Of a DNA stretch of 64,000 nt, positions 45,076 to 54,648 are shown piece by piece. The stretch lies in NCBI RefSeq assembly GCF_024138165.1, contig NZ_CP100000.1:2294001-2358000 (forward strand), written 5' to 3'. Made by a program: the position numbers and the translations under genes. The stretch comes from Halorussus vallis (GTDB lineage Archaea; Halobacteriota; Halobacteria; Halobacteriales; Haladaptataceae). Each line of letters opens with the position of its first letter. The stretch's first letter is position 1. A model generated the notes under the pieces. That model searched no databases. It saw only the letters and a program-made list of their open reading frames with translations, and was not told the DNA's origin.

Positions 45076-45111
45076 CGCCGGCGACCGCCGATGCATCGGC
45101 GGTCGCCGGCG
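45076..45111. terminator. Perfect 36-base palindrome between convergent genes
   Basis: Arms 45076-45093 and 45094-45111 are exact reverse complements with no spacer (centre ATGCAT). It begins one base from the stop of the leftward acetyltransferase gene and lies 97 bases after the rightward gene, so it can serve both transcripts. Confidence 0.65.
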
Positions 45112-45112
45112 G

Positions 45113-45907
45113 TCAGCGGGGACGATAGTCGATTCCGAATTCGCGTTCGAGCGCGTCGTAGTACTCCGCCTCGTCGAGCGAGCGCTCGCGTTCGTCCGCG
45201 GCGGTCCGGTGGGTCAGCGCGCCGGGCGAGAGCTTCCGGTGGCCGCGCTCGGTCGCGAGGCTGACGACGGGGTCGCCGGTGAACGGCGACTCGGGTGCGG
45301 TCGCCAGCCACTCGCAGGTGGCCTCGAAGTACGACGTCTCGCGCGGGACGTCGCGAAAGACGTACCGGGTCGTCCAGTCGCCGCCGGATTCGCGGTACTC
45401 GGCGGCAAAGTCGACATCGGGACGGTCGCTCTCGGCGACGCGCCACGCGACGCCCGCGGCGTCCGGGTCGGTCGCGTCGCCGTCGAGCGCGACCGGCCGC
45501 CGCATCGTCGGGACGCCGAGGCCGACGTCGGCCACGTACTGCCGGTCGAGCGAGACGACGTGGGTGAGGTGGTTCGCGGGCGGTCTAGCACCGTCGTCGC
45601 TGAGGACCATCGCGGCCCGGCGCTCGACGTCGAAGCCGAGTTCGCCGAGGAACCAGCCGAACAGGCCGTTGAGTTCGTAGCAGAAGCCCCCGCGCTCGCG
45701 CTCGACGAGTTTGTCGTAGAGGTCGGCGCGGGAGAGCGACACTCCTTCGCCGTCGCGGCGGTCGAACGGGTCGCCGGTTATCGCGAGCGTCTCGAAAGGG
45801 ACCGTCGCCACGTGGGCGCGCTGGAGGCGTTCGAGCGCCCGGAGGTTCGGGGGTCGGACGTCTGCGGGGTCGAGGCCGAGGCGGGCGAGGTACGCCGAGA
45901 CGTCCAT
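45113..45907 (-). CDS. Arylamine N-acetyltransferase
   Basis: A 264-residue member of the NAT family, which transfers acetyl from acetyl-CoA to arylamines, hydrazines or related amines. The Cys-His-Asp triad is visible: RGGFCYELNGLF (Cys about 75), ANHLTHVVSLD (His about 113) and YVADVGLGVP (Asp about 128). The N-terminal FETLAITGDP and the FEATCEWLATAPESPF region are also conserved. Length is typical. Start is ATG 45907. NATs are uncommon in archaea but occur in haloarchaea; the natural substrate is unknown. Confidence 0.92.
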   Translation of the reverse strand: MDVSAYLARLGLDPADVRPPNLRALERLQRAHVATVPFETLAITGDPFDRRDGEGVSLSRADLYDKLVERERGGFCYELNGLFGWFLGELGFDVERRAAMVLSDDGARPPANHLTHVVSLDRQYVADVGLGVPTMRRPVALDGDATDPDAAGVAWRVAESDRPDVDFAAEYRESGGDWTTRYVFRDVPRETSYFEATCEWLATAPESPFTGDPVVSLATERGHRKLSPGALTHRTAADERERSLDEAEYYDALEREFGIDYRPR

Positions 45908-45917
45908 CGGTTCCGCG

Positions 45918-46247
45918 CTACACCTCCAGGCAGACGCCGACGCGCGGGACGCAGAAGCGCCGGGTTCGGCCTTCGCTGCGGCGAAGGCGACGCCGGCGGG
46001 TCACTTCGGCCATCGCTTTCGTCGCGCCAGCAAGCGCGAGCGCGACGAAGGCGACGGCGCCGGCGACGGCGAGTGCCATCCGGGCGGGTCCGAAGGCGGC
46101 GAGCGCCGGACCGACCAACGTCACGGCCAGCGTCGCCGCGACGATGCCGACCGACAGCATCGCGCTCAGCACCAGCGTGGTTCCGAGGCCGTATTCGGTA
46201 GCGGTGCCGCGGAGCGGGGTCGGAAGCTGTTTTTCGGGTGGTTTCAT
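45918..46247 (-). CDS. Small two-helix membrane protein
   Basis: A 109-residue protein starting MKPPEKQLPTPLRGTATEYG with two Ala/Val-rich membrane helices (about 23-48 and 53-77) and a very basic tail (RRRRLRRSEGRTRRF), which suggests the C-terminus stays in the cytoplasm. Function unknown. An ATTACACTTATG stretch about 30-40 bases upstream of ATG 46247 may contain the promoter. It lies ten bases upstream of the acetyltransferase gene on the same strand, so the two are probably co-transcribed. Confidence 0.7.
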   Translation of the reverse strand: MKPPEKQLPTPLRGTATEYGLGTTLVLSAMLSVGIVAATLAVTLVGPALAAFGPARMALAVAGAVAFVALALAGATKAMAEVTRRRRLRRSEGRTRRFCVPRVGVCLEV

Positions 46248-46402
46248 CACAGTTAGACCATGGTGCGCCGCCGGCATAAGTGTAATCTGAACTACGTTTC
46301 TGTAGCGGGAGTTACTGAAATCCGTTTCAGTATCGGCCGGCGAGCGTCGGTCGGCCGAGAGCGATTTCGGCCGGTGAATCGCAGGACAGGCGGCCGAATC
46401 GA

Positions 46403-46410
46403 ACTTTAGA
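46403..46410 (+). promoter_or_regulatory. TATA-like box of the frameshifted membrane-protein gene
   Basis: ACTTTAGA lies 24-31 bases before ATG 46434, the usual distance for leaderless haloarchaeal genes. Confidence 0.5.
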
Positions 46411-46433
46411 CTGGGAACGTTACCACCGATGCC

Positions 46434-47512
46434 ATGGACCCAGGCCCGAACGACACGGACGGGGTCCAGGACCGGGAAACGATCGTCGGCCCGGAGGTGA
46501 CGGACGACCGCTCGAAGGGAGAAAAAGCGAAGGAGAGACTTCGCGAGTTCGTCCTGCTCCACGGAAGCAGACCGGCGATCGCGGCCGGGTTGCTGGTCCC
46601 GTTTTTCGTCGTGCTCGCGTCGATCGAGCTCGTCATCACCTCGACCACCCAGCAGGTCGTGCCGCTGTTCTACCTGTCGAGCGCCGTCATCGGGGGAACT
46701 TCACCCTGCTCACCATCGTCATCTCGATCAGCCAACTCGTCATCTCGCGGCAGTTGAGCGCGCCCGGGGAACTCGAAGACCAGATCAAGGACACGACGAC
46801 CTACCGCGAGGACGCGACCGAACTGGTCGAGCGGGACGTGGCTCCCGCGACCCCGGCGGCGTTCCTCGAAGTCCTGCTCAGGGGCGTCCGCGACACGCTT
46901 CAGGAACTCGAGTCCGACGCGGACGAAATCGCCACCGACGATGCCGTGGAGTCGTTCGAGGGCGTCCTCGGACCGCTCGAAGAGCAGGTCGACTACTCGA
47001 TTCAGGAACTCGGAGAGAAGGGGACGACCATCTTCGAGGCGCTCGTCATCACCCTCGACACCAACTACTCGGAAGACATCCACCAGATCTGGCGACTGGA
47101 GACGGTGTACAGCGAGGACCTCACGCCCGACGCGAAGCGCGAACTCGAGACGCTGGTGACGCGGCTCAAGGACATCGACGTGGCGCGTCAGTACCTCAAG
47201 ACGGTGTACATCCAGGAGGAGCTCTCGCGGCTCTCCCGCGAACTGCTGTACGTCGGCATCCCGGTCGTCTTCAGCGGTCTCCTCGTCATGGAGGTGTTCA
47301 TCAGCACCCGACGACCGTTCCTCTCGCCGCGACAGCTATCGCTGATAACGCCGGTGTACACCACCGTCGCGAGCGCGCCGCTGGCGCTGCTGTTCTCGTA
47401 CGTCCTCCGCATCTCGGTCGTCGCCGAGCGGACGGCGGCCATCACCCCGTTCACGACCCCGACCCAGGAGTCGACGTCGATGGAGGCGGTCGGCGAGAGC
47501 GCCGACGACTGA
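46434..47512 (+). CDS. Membrane protein gene interrupted by a single-base frameshift
   Basis: Two frames together encode one protein of about 359 residues. Frame 1 (ATG 46434) gives an acidic N-terminus and a helix AAGLLVPFFVVLASIELVI, then YLSSAVIGG. After a run of five G (46692-46696) the reading continues correctly only in the next frame as NFTLLTIVISISQLVISRQLSAPGELEDQI, through a cytoplasmic coiled region and two more membrane segments (YVGIPVVFSGLLVMEVFI; ASAPLALLFSYVLRISVV), ending at 47512. One extra G would restore GGNFT. Coding bias is intact on both sides, so the break is very recent or a sequencing error. Family unknown. Confidence 0.75.
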
Positions 47513-47575
47513 CGAATTTCACTTTCACCCCGATAAGCGAACTCTTTAATCGGAGCGCGACGAACCCCGCTACGA

Positions 47576-50125
47576 ATGGCGACGACCGGGGAGCAGTACG
47601 TGGACCACGAACTCCTCGTCCCGGAGTTCATCGAGCGACGAATGTATCAGTTGCAACTGGCGGGTCGGGCCAAAGAGCGCCACACCCTCGTCAGCCTCCC
47701 GACGGGGCTCGGCAAGACGACGGTGAGTCTGCTCGTGACCGCCGAGCGACTGGCGAACGTCGGGGGGAAGTCGCTCTTCCTCGCGCCGACCAAACCGCTG
47801 GTCCAGCAACACGCCGACTTCTACCGGGAGGCGCTGACGATTCCCGACGAGGACATCGTCGTGTTCACGGGCGAAGTGAGCCCCGCCGACCGCGCCGAAC
47901 TGTGGGAGCGGGCCCAAATCGTCATCGCCACGCCCCAGGTCGTCGAGAACGACCTCGTTGGAAGCCGGGTCAGCCTCGCGCCGGTCACCCACCTCACCTT
48001 CGACGAGTGCCACCGCGCGACCGGCGACTACGCGTACAACTACATCGCCGAGCGCTACCATCAGGACGCCGAGAAACCCCTCGTCACGGGGATGAGCGCC
48101 TCGCCCGGCGGCGACAAGGACGAGATTCTGGACGTCTGCGAGAACCTCGGCATCGGAAACGTCGAGGTGATGACCGAGGAGGACAGCGACGTCGAGGAAT
48201 ACACCCACGACACCGAGGTCGAGTGGGAGCGCGTCGAACTACCCGACGAAATCATCGAGATTCGGGACGCGATAAACGAAGTCATCTCCGACCGACTTGA
48301 GAAACTGAAGACACTCGGGGTGATCAACACGACCCGGCCCGACGTCTCCCAGAAGGACCTCAACAAGGTTCGGGGTGAACTCCAGAAGCTCATCGACAAC
48401 GACCAGTCGGAGGGCTACAAGGGGATGTCGGCCCACGCCGAGGTGATGAAACTCCGGCGGGCGGTCGAACTGGTCGAAACCCAGAGCGTCGAGGCGCTCC
48501 GGCGGTACTTCGAGCGCCAGCGCAACGCCGCCCGGTCGTCGGGCGCGTCGAAGGCCAGCCAGCGGTTCGTCTCCGAACCCAAGGTCCAGGAGGCGATGCG
48601 CCGGGCCGAGGACTACGACGGCCTCCACCCGAAGTACTCGCGGGCCCGCATCCGCATCGCCGAGACGCTGGGCATCGAGGGCGGCCAGCGGGTCATCGTG
48701 TTCACCGAGTCGCGGGACACCGCCGAGGCGCTGACCGAGTTCTTCGGCGCGCACTTCGACGCCCGGCGGTTCGTCGGCCAGGGCGACAAGGAGGGCTCCA
48801 GCGGGATGACCCAGAAGGAACAGCAGGAAACCCTCGACGCCTTCCGGGCCGGCGAGTTCGAGGTGCTGGTTTCGACCTCCGTCGCCGAGGAGGGCCTGGA
48901 CGTACCCGAGGTCGACCTCGTGCTGTTCTACGAACCGGTTCCGACCGCCATCCGGTCCATCCAGCGCAAGGGCCGGACCGGCCGGCAGGCCGAGGGCCGG
49001 GTCGCGGTGCTCCTCGCGGAGGACACCCGCGACGAGGCGTACTTCTGGATCTCCAAGCGCCGCGAGGGCGAGATGGAAGAGGAGATGCGGAAACTGAAGG
49101 GCGTCGCCGACGAGGTCGAGGAGGAACTCGACGACTCCCAGCGCCAACTTGGCGACTTCGGCGGGTCGGACGGACCGGCGGGCGAGAGCGGCCGAGAAAC
49201 CGACGTCGACCCCGGCCTGCAGACGTTCGTCGGAGACGATGAGGACGGCGACGACGAAGACGCCGAAGCGGAGGACGTCCAAGAGGAGCGCGGGACCGAC
49301 GATTCCGCCGCGTCTCCGGATGCCGACAGCGCAGACGTCGACACCGAAGATACCGACGCCGCAGACGCCGAGACGGCCGCCGGGACCGAAGCGACGACTC
49401 GGACCGAGACGACCGCCCAGGCCGAAGACGCCGACGAGGAGGGCGTCGTCGCGACCGCGCGCCCCGACGACGAGAACGTCGAAATCGTGGTCGACCAGCG
49501 CGAACTCGACTCCTCCATCGCGAAGGACCTCTCGACCCGCGACGGCCTGACGACTCGCCTCGAAACCCTGTCGGTCGGCGACTACGTGCTGAGCGACCGC
49601 GTGGTGGTCGAACGCAAGTCCGTCTCGGACTTCCTGGACACCCTGACGGGCGGCGACCGCTCGATGTTCGAGCAGGTCGGCGACGCGACCCGCCACTACG
49701 CTCGCCCGGTCGTCATCTTGGAGGGCGACGGCCTCTACGAGGAGCGCAACGTCCACCCGAACGCCATCCGGGGCGCGCTGTCGTCGCTGGCGGTCGACTT
49801 CGGCGCGAGCGTCCTCCGGACCCGGAACCAGAAGGACACCGCCGACCTGCTGGAGGTCATCGCCACGCGCGAACAGGAGCGCGACGGCAGGGAGGTGTCG
49901 ATGCACGGCGAGAAAGCGAGCAAGACGCTGGCCGAACAACAGGAGTACGTCGTCTCCTCCATCGCCGACATCGGCCCGGTGACCGCCCGCTCGCTGCTGG
50001 AGAAGTTCAAGACCGTCGAGTCGGTGATGACCGCCCGCGAGGACGATTTACTGGAAGTCGACGGCGTGGGGCAGGTGACCGCAGAACGGATTCGAGAGGT
50101 CATCGGGAGCGATTACGACCGGTAA
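47576..50125 (+). CDS. hef: Hef helicase/nuclease (XPF/ERCC4 family)
   Basis: An 849-residue fork-repair enzyme combining an SF2 helicase and a structure-specific nuclease. Helicase motifs are PTGLGKT (42-48), DECH (143-146), MSASPGG and GRTGRQAEGR. A long Asp/Glu-rich linker (about 525-625) precedes the nuclease domain with VVDQRELDSSI, LSVGDYVLSDRVVVERKSVSDFLDTL (the ERKxxxD site near 678) and PVVILEG. Two helix-hairpin-helix motifs close the protein (IADIGPVTARSLLEKF; LLEVDGVGQVTAERI). All catalytic residues are present. In haloarchaea it acts at stalled forks, in parallel to the Holliday-junction resolvase Hjc. TTTAAT lies about 25-30 bases before ATG 47576. Confidence 0.95.
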   Translation: MATTGEQYVDHELLVPEFIERRMYQLQLAGRAKERHTLVSLPTGLGKTTVSLLVTAERLANVGGKSLFLAPTKPLVQQHADFYREALTIPDEDIVVFTGEVSPADRAELWERAQIVIATPQVVENDLVGSRVSLAPVTHLTFDECHRATGDYAYNYIAERYHQDAEKPLVTGMSASPGGDKDEILDVCENLGIGNVEVMTEEDSDVEEYTHDTEVEWERVELPDEIIEIRDAINEVISDRLEKLKTLGVINTTRPDVSQKDLNKVRGELQKLIDNDQSEGYKGMSAHAEVMKLRRAVELVETQSVEALRRYFERQRNAARSSGASKASQRFVSEPKVQEAMRRAEDYDGLHPKYSRARIRIAETLGIEGGQRVIVFTESRDTAEALTEFFGAHFDARRFVGQGDKEGSSGMTQKEQQETLDAFRAGEFEVLVSTSVAEEGLDVPEVDLVLFYEPVPTAIRSIQRKGRTGRQAEGRVAVLLAEDTRDEAYFWISKRREGEMEEEMRKLKGVADEVEEELDDSQRQLGDFGGSDGPAGESGRETDVDPGLQTFVGDDEDGDDEDAEAEDVQEERGTDDSAASPDADSADVDTEDTDAADAETAAGTEATTRTETTAQAEDADEEGVVATARPDDENVEIVVDQRELDSSIAKDLSTRDGLTTRLETLSVGDYVLSDRVVVERKSVSDFLDTLTGGDRSMFEQVGDATRHYARPVVILEGDGLYEERNVHPNAIRGALSSLAVDFGASVLRTRNQKDTADLLEVIATREQERDGREVSMHGEKASKTLAEQQEYVVSSIADIGPVTARSLLEKFKTVESVMTAREDDLLEVDGVGQVTAERIREVIGSDYDR

Positions 50126-50325
50126 CGTCGCCACGCCGCGGTGAATCGTCCCGAACGTTCCGTCGGAACCGGGCGTTACCGTGCTAACCAACCCCACTCA
50201 CGGGGGCGTAACGGTCGGTTTCGGGGGGCGTAGGGAGCGTATAACACATCGTTTTCGGGGAAAACCCAGCAGAACGGCGTCACCGAATTAAGAGGGTAGA
50301 GACCGAGTCGTTAGGTGAGGAGTAA

Positions 50326-50637
50326 ATGAAAGCTCAACTGTCTTTCGGCGAGGACACGGAGAATACAGTCGATTCGCCGTACGGTACGCCGCGTCACGAC
50401 ACGGACGAACCCGACGACGAACGGACGTTCTACGGAGCGCCGCGACACGAAGTCGGCGAGAGCGGTGAGGAGCGGCGACTCTACGGCGAACCGCAGCACG
50501 AGCGTGTCGACCCCGAGGACATCCTCGACCCCGAGGTCGAGTTCGCGTCGGTCTGGCTGGGCGAGTTCGTCCGACCCGCCGGGCCGTCGCCGCGCTCGCG
50601 GACGAGGTTCGAACGCGCGACGACCGAGCGGCGCTAA
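50326..50637 (+). CDS. Small acidic protein with YGxPxH repeats
   Basis: A 103-residue protein of unknown function. Residues about 19-62 contain three imperfect tandem units, each starting YGxPxH: YGTPRHDTDEPDDERTF, YGAPRHEVGESGEERRL and YGEPQHERVDPED. The C-terminal part (VEFASVWLGEFVRP) is a different, possibly conserved, segment, with a basic end. A strong ribosome-binding motif (GGTGAGGAG) precedes ATG 50326, which is unusual among the leaderless genes here. It may be an interaction scaffold or metal-binding protein through His/Asp/Glu. Confidence 0.75.
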   Translation: MKAQLSFGEDTENTVDSPYGTPRHDTDEPDDERTFYGAPRHEVGESGEERRLYGEPQHERVDPEDILDPEVEFASVWLGEFVRPAGPSPRSRTRFERATTERR

Positions 50638-50683
50638 TTTCTCTCGATTTCCGAGCCGACGAGCGACGCCGACCGGGACCGAC

Positions 50684-51079
50684 TTACGGAACGACGGTCA
50701 CCGGGACGGCCTCTTCCTCGACGACCGTGTGGGCCGCACTTCCGAGAATGGCTCGTTCTATCGCGCTTCCCGAGCCGTGGTGGCCCATGACCACGTGGTC
50801 GTAGCCGCGCTCCTCGACCAGGTCGACGATGTCCTTGCCGACCCGGTCGGCGGGCCGGAACTCCAGACCCACGTCGGTCGAGAGTTCGGGTTCGCAGTCG
50901 ACGTCCTCCTCGGCGAGCACCTCGCGGGCGCGCTCCAGGATGTCCTCGGTCGCGTCGGTTTCGCTGTCGGTGATGTGGACCACGTGGAGCGACGCGTCGA
51001 ACCGCCGGGCGAACTCAACGCCGAACGACAGCGCCCGGAAACTGCACTCCGAACCGTCGATGGGAACCAGCACTTCCAT
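50684..51079 (-). CDS. Universal stress protein (UspA family)
   Basis: A 131-residue single-domain protein. It starts MEVLVPIDGSECSFRAL, has the HVVHITDSE strand-loop and ends with the ATP-binding signature GHHGSGSAIERAILGSAAHTVV (G-x2-G-x9-G-S). It is therefore likely to be an ATP-binding, dimeric Usp. Haloarchaea encode many paralogues with roles in stress and growth control. Start ATG 51079; no partner on the same strand within the operon distance. Confidence 0.92.
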   Translation of the reverse strand: MEVLVPIDGSECSFRALSFGVEFARRFDASLHVVHITDSETDATEDILERAREVLAEEDVDCEPELSTDVGLEFRPADRVGKDIVDLVEERGYDHVVMGHHGSGSAIERAILGSAAHTVVEEEAVPVTVVP

Positions 51080-51159
51080 GTCAACGGTCAGGACGAGCGC
51101 GGAGTTAACGGTTTTCCCGGGAGGGCGGCACGAGGCGAGAGTCCGGTCGGCGCGGCCGG

Positions 51160-51987
51160 TCAGCGGTTCGTCCGGTCGAGCGCCGCCAGCGCCTCGGCGG
51201 CCTCACGCGTGGCCGCGAGCAGTTCGCGCGCACGGGCCACGTCGTCGGTCGCCTCGGCGCGGCGGGCGAGGTCGGTCGCGGTCCGGACGAGCGTCGCGCG
51301 GGCCTCGCTCAGGTCGGCCTCGGCGTGCCTTTCCGGGCCGGCGTCGTCGGGGCGCGCCGACGCGCCCCGACGACCGGACGCGCCTGCGTGCCGGTGTCGA
51401 GCGTCCGAGCCGTGACGGTGTCGGCCGGCGGAGCGCCCCCGACGTTCGCGGGGCGCGCGACTCCCGTCGCCGGCGTCGGAGCGACCCTCGGCGTCGGTTT
51501 CGCCCCGCTGCTGTGACGGCGGTCCGGAGTGCGTGTCGGAACGGTCGGAGCGTCGTCCGGCCACCCGGACGTCGTTTATCTCGACGCGGGGTTCCTCGCC
51601 GGCGTCGGCGCCGTCGTGGGTTTCGTCGGCGGTGTCGCCGGATTCGTCGGCGTCCTCGCTGACGTCGGTCGCAGCGACGGCCTGGTCGGCGTCGACGGGG
51701 TCCGGTTCGTCGGCGGCGTCGTCGGCCGCCGCGGTCCCGGCGTCCGCCTCTGCGGCGTTCGCCGCCGCTTCGCCCGCCTGCTGGCAGGTCGGACAGAACT
51801 CCTGACCGTCGTAGCGGAAGATGGGGTCGCCACACCGGTTGCAGTGCTTGCCGGTCATGGTCGCGCCCTGGAGGAGGAGTTCGCTCATCCGGCGCGTGTT
51901 CTCGCGGTCCTTCTGGTCGGCCTCGTACTTCTCCCGGAGTTTCTCGCGTTCGGCCTCCTTGTCGAAGCCGGAATCGTCGCTGCTCAT
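51160..51987 (-). CDS. Zinc-ribbon protein of the Sjogren-syndrome-autoantigen (SSSCA1) family
   Basis: A 275-residue protein. The N-terminus is a charged helix ([41 protein letters not shown]) followed by a zinc ribbon [20 protein letters not shown] (about 46-65), the family signature. The central 130 residues are low-complexity Asp/Ala then Arg/Ser/Gly, and the C-terminal helix ([26 protein letters not shown]) may form a coiled coil. Its coding sequence contains an exact 14-bp palindrome (51343-51374). Role unknown; human homologue ZNRD2 is linked to mitotic structures and tankyrase. Confidence 0.82.
   Translation of the reverse strand: MSSDDSGFDKEAEREKLREKYEADQKDRENTRRMSELLLQGATMTGKHCNRCGDPIFRYDGQEFCPTCQQAGEAAANAAEADAGTAAADDAADEPDPVDADQAVAATDVSEDADESGDTADETHDGADAGEEPRVEINDVRVAGRRSDRSDTHSGPPSQQRGETDAEGRSDAGDGSRAPRERRGRSAGRHRHGSDARHRHAGASGRRGASARPDDAGPERHAEADLSEARATLVRTATDLARRAEATDDVARARELLAATREAAEALAALDRTNR
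51343..51374. repeat. Exact 14-bp palindrome inside a CDS
   Basis: Arms 51343-51356 and 51361-51374 match perfectly around CCGA. It is within the low-complexity part of the zinc-ribbon protein gene ([12 protein letters not shown]), a tolerant location. Confidence 0.8.
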
Positions 51988-52169
51988 ACTCGACCGGAGG
52001 TGCGCGGGCCGGAAAAATCCCACCACCCGCTCTCGACCTCGTGAGGTCGGCGACGGACGGCGGAAGTACGTCGAACGTCGAACGGCCAAACGTCGTCTGC
52101 CGTCCCGTACGGCCGTTTTTCGGTCGTTCCGAAGCGCTTAACGGGTTTGCGGGCGGGCTTTTACGTGGT

Positions 52170-53084
52170 ATGACGAAAATCAGCGTGGTCGGCGCGGCCG
52201 GAACCGTCGGCGCCGCGGCGGCGTACAACATCGCGCTTCGGGATATCGCGGACGAACTGGTTCTCGTGGACATCCCCGACAAGGAGGACGACACGGTCGG
52301 GCAGGCGGCCGACGTCAACCACGGCGCGGCCTACGACGCCAACACGGTCGTCCGCCAGGGTGGCTACGAGGACACCGCCGGGTCGGACGTGGTCGTCATC
52401 ACCGCCGGGATTCCGCGCCAGCCCGGCCAGACCCGCATCGACCTCGCGGGCGACAACGCGCCCATCATGGAGGACATCGGCTCGTCCATCGCCGAGCACA
52501 ATGAGGACTTCGTGACGGTCACCACCTCGAACCCGGTCGACCTGCTGAACCGCCACCTCTACGAAACCGGCGACCGCGCCCGCGAGAAGGTCATCGGCTT
52601 CGGCGGCCGCCTCGACTCGGCGCGCTTCCGCTACGTCCTCAGCCGGCGCTTCGACGAACCGGTCCGGAACGTCGAGGCGACCATCCTGGGCGAGCACGGC
52701 GACGCCCAGGTGCCGGTGTTCTCGAAGGTCCGGGTCAACGGTAAGGACCCTGAGTTCGACGACGACGAGAAGGACGAGATTCTCGAGGAACTCAAGACCA
52801 GCGCGATGAACGTCATCGAGAAGAAGGGCGCGACCCAGTGGGGTCCTGCCACGGGCGTCGGCCACATGGTCGAAGCCGTCGTCCGGGACACCGGCGAGGT
52901 GCTGCCCGGTTCCATCACGCTCGACGGCGAGTACGGCCACGACGACGTCGCGCTCGGCGTCCCCGTCAAACTCGGCGCGGGCGGCGTCCAGGAGGTCGTC
53001 GAGTGGGACCTCACCGAGTTCGAGCGCGAACAGCTCGGCGAGGCCGCCGACAAACTCTCCGAGCAGTACGACGAAATCGCGTAA
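52170..53084 (+). CDS. mdh: Malate dehydrogenase (halophilic, LDH-like)
   Basis: Interconverts malate and oxaloacetate with NAD in the citric acid cycle. The 304-residue protein has the dinucleotide motif [15 protein letters not shown] (6-20), [22 protein letters not shown] with the substrate-binding Arg, [12 protein letters not shown] (Arg and Asp of the catalytic pair) and [12 protein letters not shown] with the catalytic His. It matches the tetrameric halophilic enzyme in length and acidity. ATG 52170 gives the family N-terminus [11 protein letters not shown]. Confidence 0.96.
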   Translation: MTKISVVGAAGTVGAAAAYNIALRDIADELVLVDIPDKEDDTVGQAADVNHGAAYDANTVVRQGGYEDTAGSDVVVITAGIPRQPGQTRIDLAGDNAPIMEDIGSSIAEHNEDFVTVTTSNPVDLLNRHLYETGDRAREKVIGFGGRLDSARFRYVLSRRFDEPVRNVEATILGEHGDAQVPVFSKVRVNGKDPEFDDDEKDEILEELKTSAMNVIEKKGATQWGPATGVGHMVEAVVRDTGEVLPGSITLDGEYGHDDVALGVPVKLGAGGVQEVVEWDLTEFEREQLGEAADKLSEQYDEIA

Positions 53085-53150
53085 TCGCCTGTTCGCAGTT
53101 CGGTGTGGACGCCGCGGCCGCAGCTCAGTTCGAACTCGTTTTCGCGTCGG

Positions 53151-53810
53151 CTACCGTCCCGCGGAGAGCCGACTACCGATTTTGCTCGGGAGTCCCGCCT
53201 CCTCGACGGCCGCCTGCACCGCCTCGATGTCGTACTCGACCCGGTGCTCCTCCACGGCGAGGGCTTCGAGGTCGAGTATCGCGTAGGCCGCGCGGGGGTC
53301 GCGGTCCCGGGGCTGGCCGACGCTCCCGGGGTTCATCACGACGCCCTCGTCGTAGACCTCGTGGTGCTGGACGTGGGTGTGACCCATCACGATCACGTCC
53401 TCGTCGCCGAGCAGGTCGGCCGAGAACTCATCGGGTCGGGTGTAGCGGTCGGGGTCGTCGGGGTGGCCGTGGACGACCTTCACCCGACCGTCGAACTCCC
53501 GGCGTTCGTCGGGGAGGGCCGCCAGCCAGTCCCGCTGGTCGGTCGAGAGCCGCTTGCGGGAGAGTTCCACACCTGCCCGCGCCATCGAGTTGAAACCGAA
53601 CGAAGTACCCGAGGAAACCGCTCGGTCGTGGTTGCCCATCACGGTCGGAATTTCGCGGTCGCGGACCACATCGACGCACTCGGCGGGCCACGGGTTGTAA
53701 CCGACGACGTCGCCCGCGCAGACGGCGGCGTCCACGTCGGGGAGGTCCGCGAGGACCGCTTCGAGCGCGACCAGGTTCGAGTGCACGTCCGAGAGGACGG
53801 CGACCTTCAT
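53151..53810 (-). CDS. Calcineurin-like metallophosphoesterase (YfcE/MJ0936 type)
   Basis: A 219-residue binuclear-metal phosphodiesterase. The motifs are in order: LSDVHSNLVAL (D-x-H), CAGDVVGYNPWP (GDxxG), VMGNHDRAV (GNHD), VVHGHP and VMGHTHVQHHEV (GHTH). An N-terminal MKVAVLSDVHSN marks the start at ATG 53810. The substrate is not known for most archaeal members; cyclic nucleotides or other phosphodiesters are candidates. Confidence 0.92.
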   Translation of the reverse strand: MKVAVLSDVHSNLVALEAVLADLPDVDAAVCAGDVVGYNPWPAECVDVVRDREIPTVMGNHDRAVSSGTSFGFNSMARAGVELSRKRLSTDQRDWLAALPDERREFDGRVKVVHGHPDDPDRYTRPDEFSADLLGDEDVIVMGHTHVQHHEVYDEGVVMNPGSVGQPRDRDPRAAYAILDLEALAVEEHRVEYDIEAVQAAVEEAGLPSKIGSRLSAGR

Positions 53811-53880
53811 GTCCGACGGTTCGGTCGCGCGAAACTTAGTAACCCGTCCCGCTCTCCGGGCCGAAACCCGCCGGCGCGAG

Positions 53881-54474
53881 CTATCGGTCGCCGTTCTCGA
53901 CGGCGAACGCGAAGCCGTCGTCGGTGCGAGCGACGCCCGCCGCGCACACCGTGTGTTCGAAGTCGAGGTCGTACGCCTCGCCCGCGGCCTCGGCGGCCGT
54001 CTCGGCGGCGAAGTCGAACGATTCGGGGGCGTCCTTCTCGTAGGTCGCCACGAGGGTCGGCTCCGACACCTCGCGGACGAGCAGGGCGTCCTTTCGGACG
54101 GTGCCGACGTACGCCGAGTCGTCGGTCAGCACGCCCGCGATGCGGGGCGTGTCGTAGTCGTCCTTCTCGTAGTCGAGCGCCAGGAGGCTCTCGGCGAGGG
54201 CGTCGCGGGCGGGGTAGCTCAGTTCGAGTTTCTCGGTGACGGGGTCGACGTGCGAGCCGTTGCCGACCACCGCGGCGTCGGCGTTCGCCGCGCCGTCGGC
54301 GCGGCGAACGCAGTTGTACGAGATGTAGGGGTTGTCGGTTTCGGAGGCGTCTTCGGTCGGCGCGACGGTCAGGGCGTCGCCGCGCTCGACGACTTTCCGG
54401 TTCGGGAACGACCGCGAGGAGACTCGGTAGGCGGCGATGCTCGGGCCGACGACGACGAAGCGTCCGACGTACAT
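53881..54474 (-). CDS. purO: Archaeal-type IMP cyclohydrolase
   Basis: Catalyses the last step of de novo IMP synthesis (cyclisation of FAICAR) in archaea that lack the bacterial PurH domain. The 197-residue protein starts [29 protein letters not shown], the archaeal PurO signature, with [11 protein letters not shown] and GNGSHVDPV following. It ends [29 protein letters not shown] 54474 is chosen because it is nine codons after an upstream ATG and matches the conserved N-terminus. An exact 14-bp palindrome lies in the coding region at 54281-54311. Confidence 0.93.
   Translation of the reverse strand: MYVGRFVVVGPSIAAYRVSSRSFPNRKVVERGDALTVAPTEDASETDNPYISYNCVRRADGAANADAAVVGNGSHVDPVTEKLELSYPARDALAESLLALDYEKDDYDTPRIAGVLTDDSAYVGTVRKDALLVREVSEPTLVATYEKDAPESFDFAAETAAEAAGEAYDLDFEHTVCAAGVARTDDGFAFAVENGDR
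54281..54311. repeat. Exact 14-bp palindrome inside purO
   Basis: Arms 54281-54294 and 54298-54311 are exact reverse complements with a GTC loop. It encodes the Ala/Asp-rich stretch [10 protein letters not shown] of PurO. Confidence 0.8.
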
Positions 54475-54648
54475 ACACGAACGTGCGCAACGAGCGTCCA
54501 AATACTCGTTGCTTTATGCACAGATGGAGCGACGCCGATGTCCGGTCAGACCAGCACCGACGCTCGGCCGGCGGCGATGCCAGAGATTGGCACACGGCGG
54601 CCGAACGCGCAACGCTTACAAGCCCCCGGCGTGTACGGAGGAATGCGA

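Noticed and set aside
46754-47512. Separate gene starting at a TTG codon
   Set aside because: The upstream residues in the same frame continue the membrane segment, so it is the second half of a frameshifted gene.
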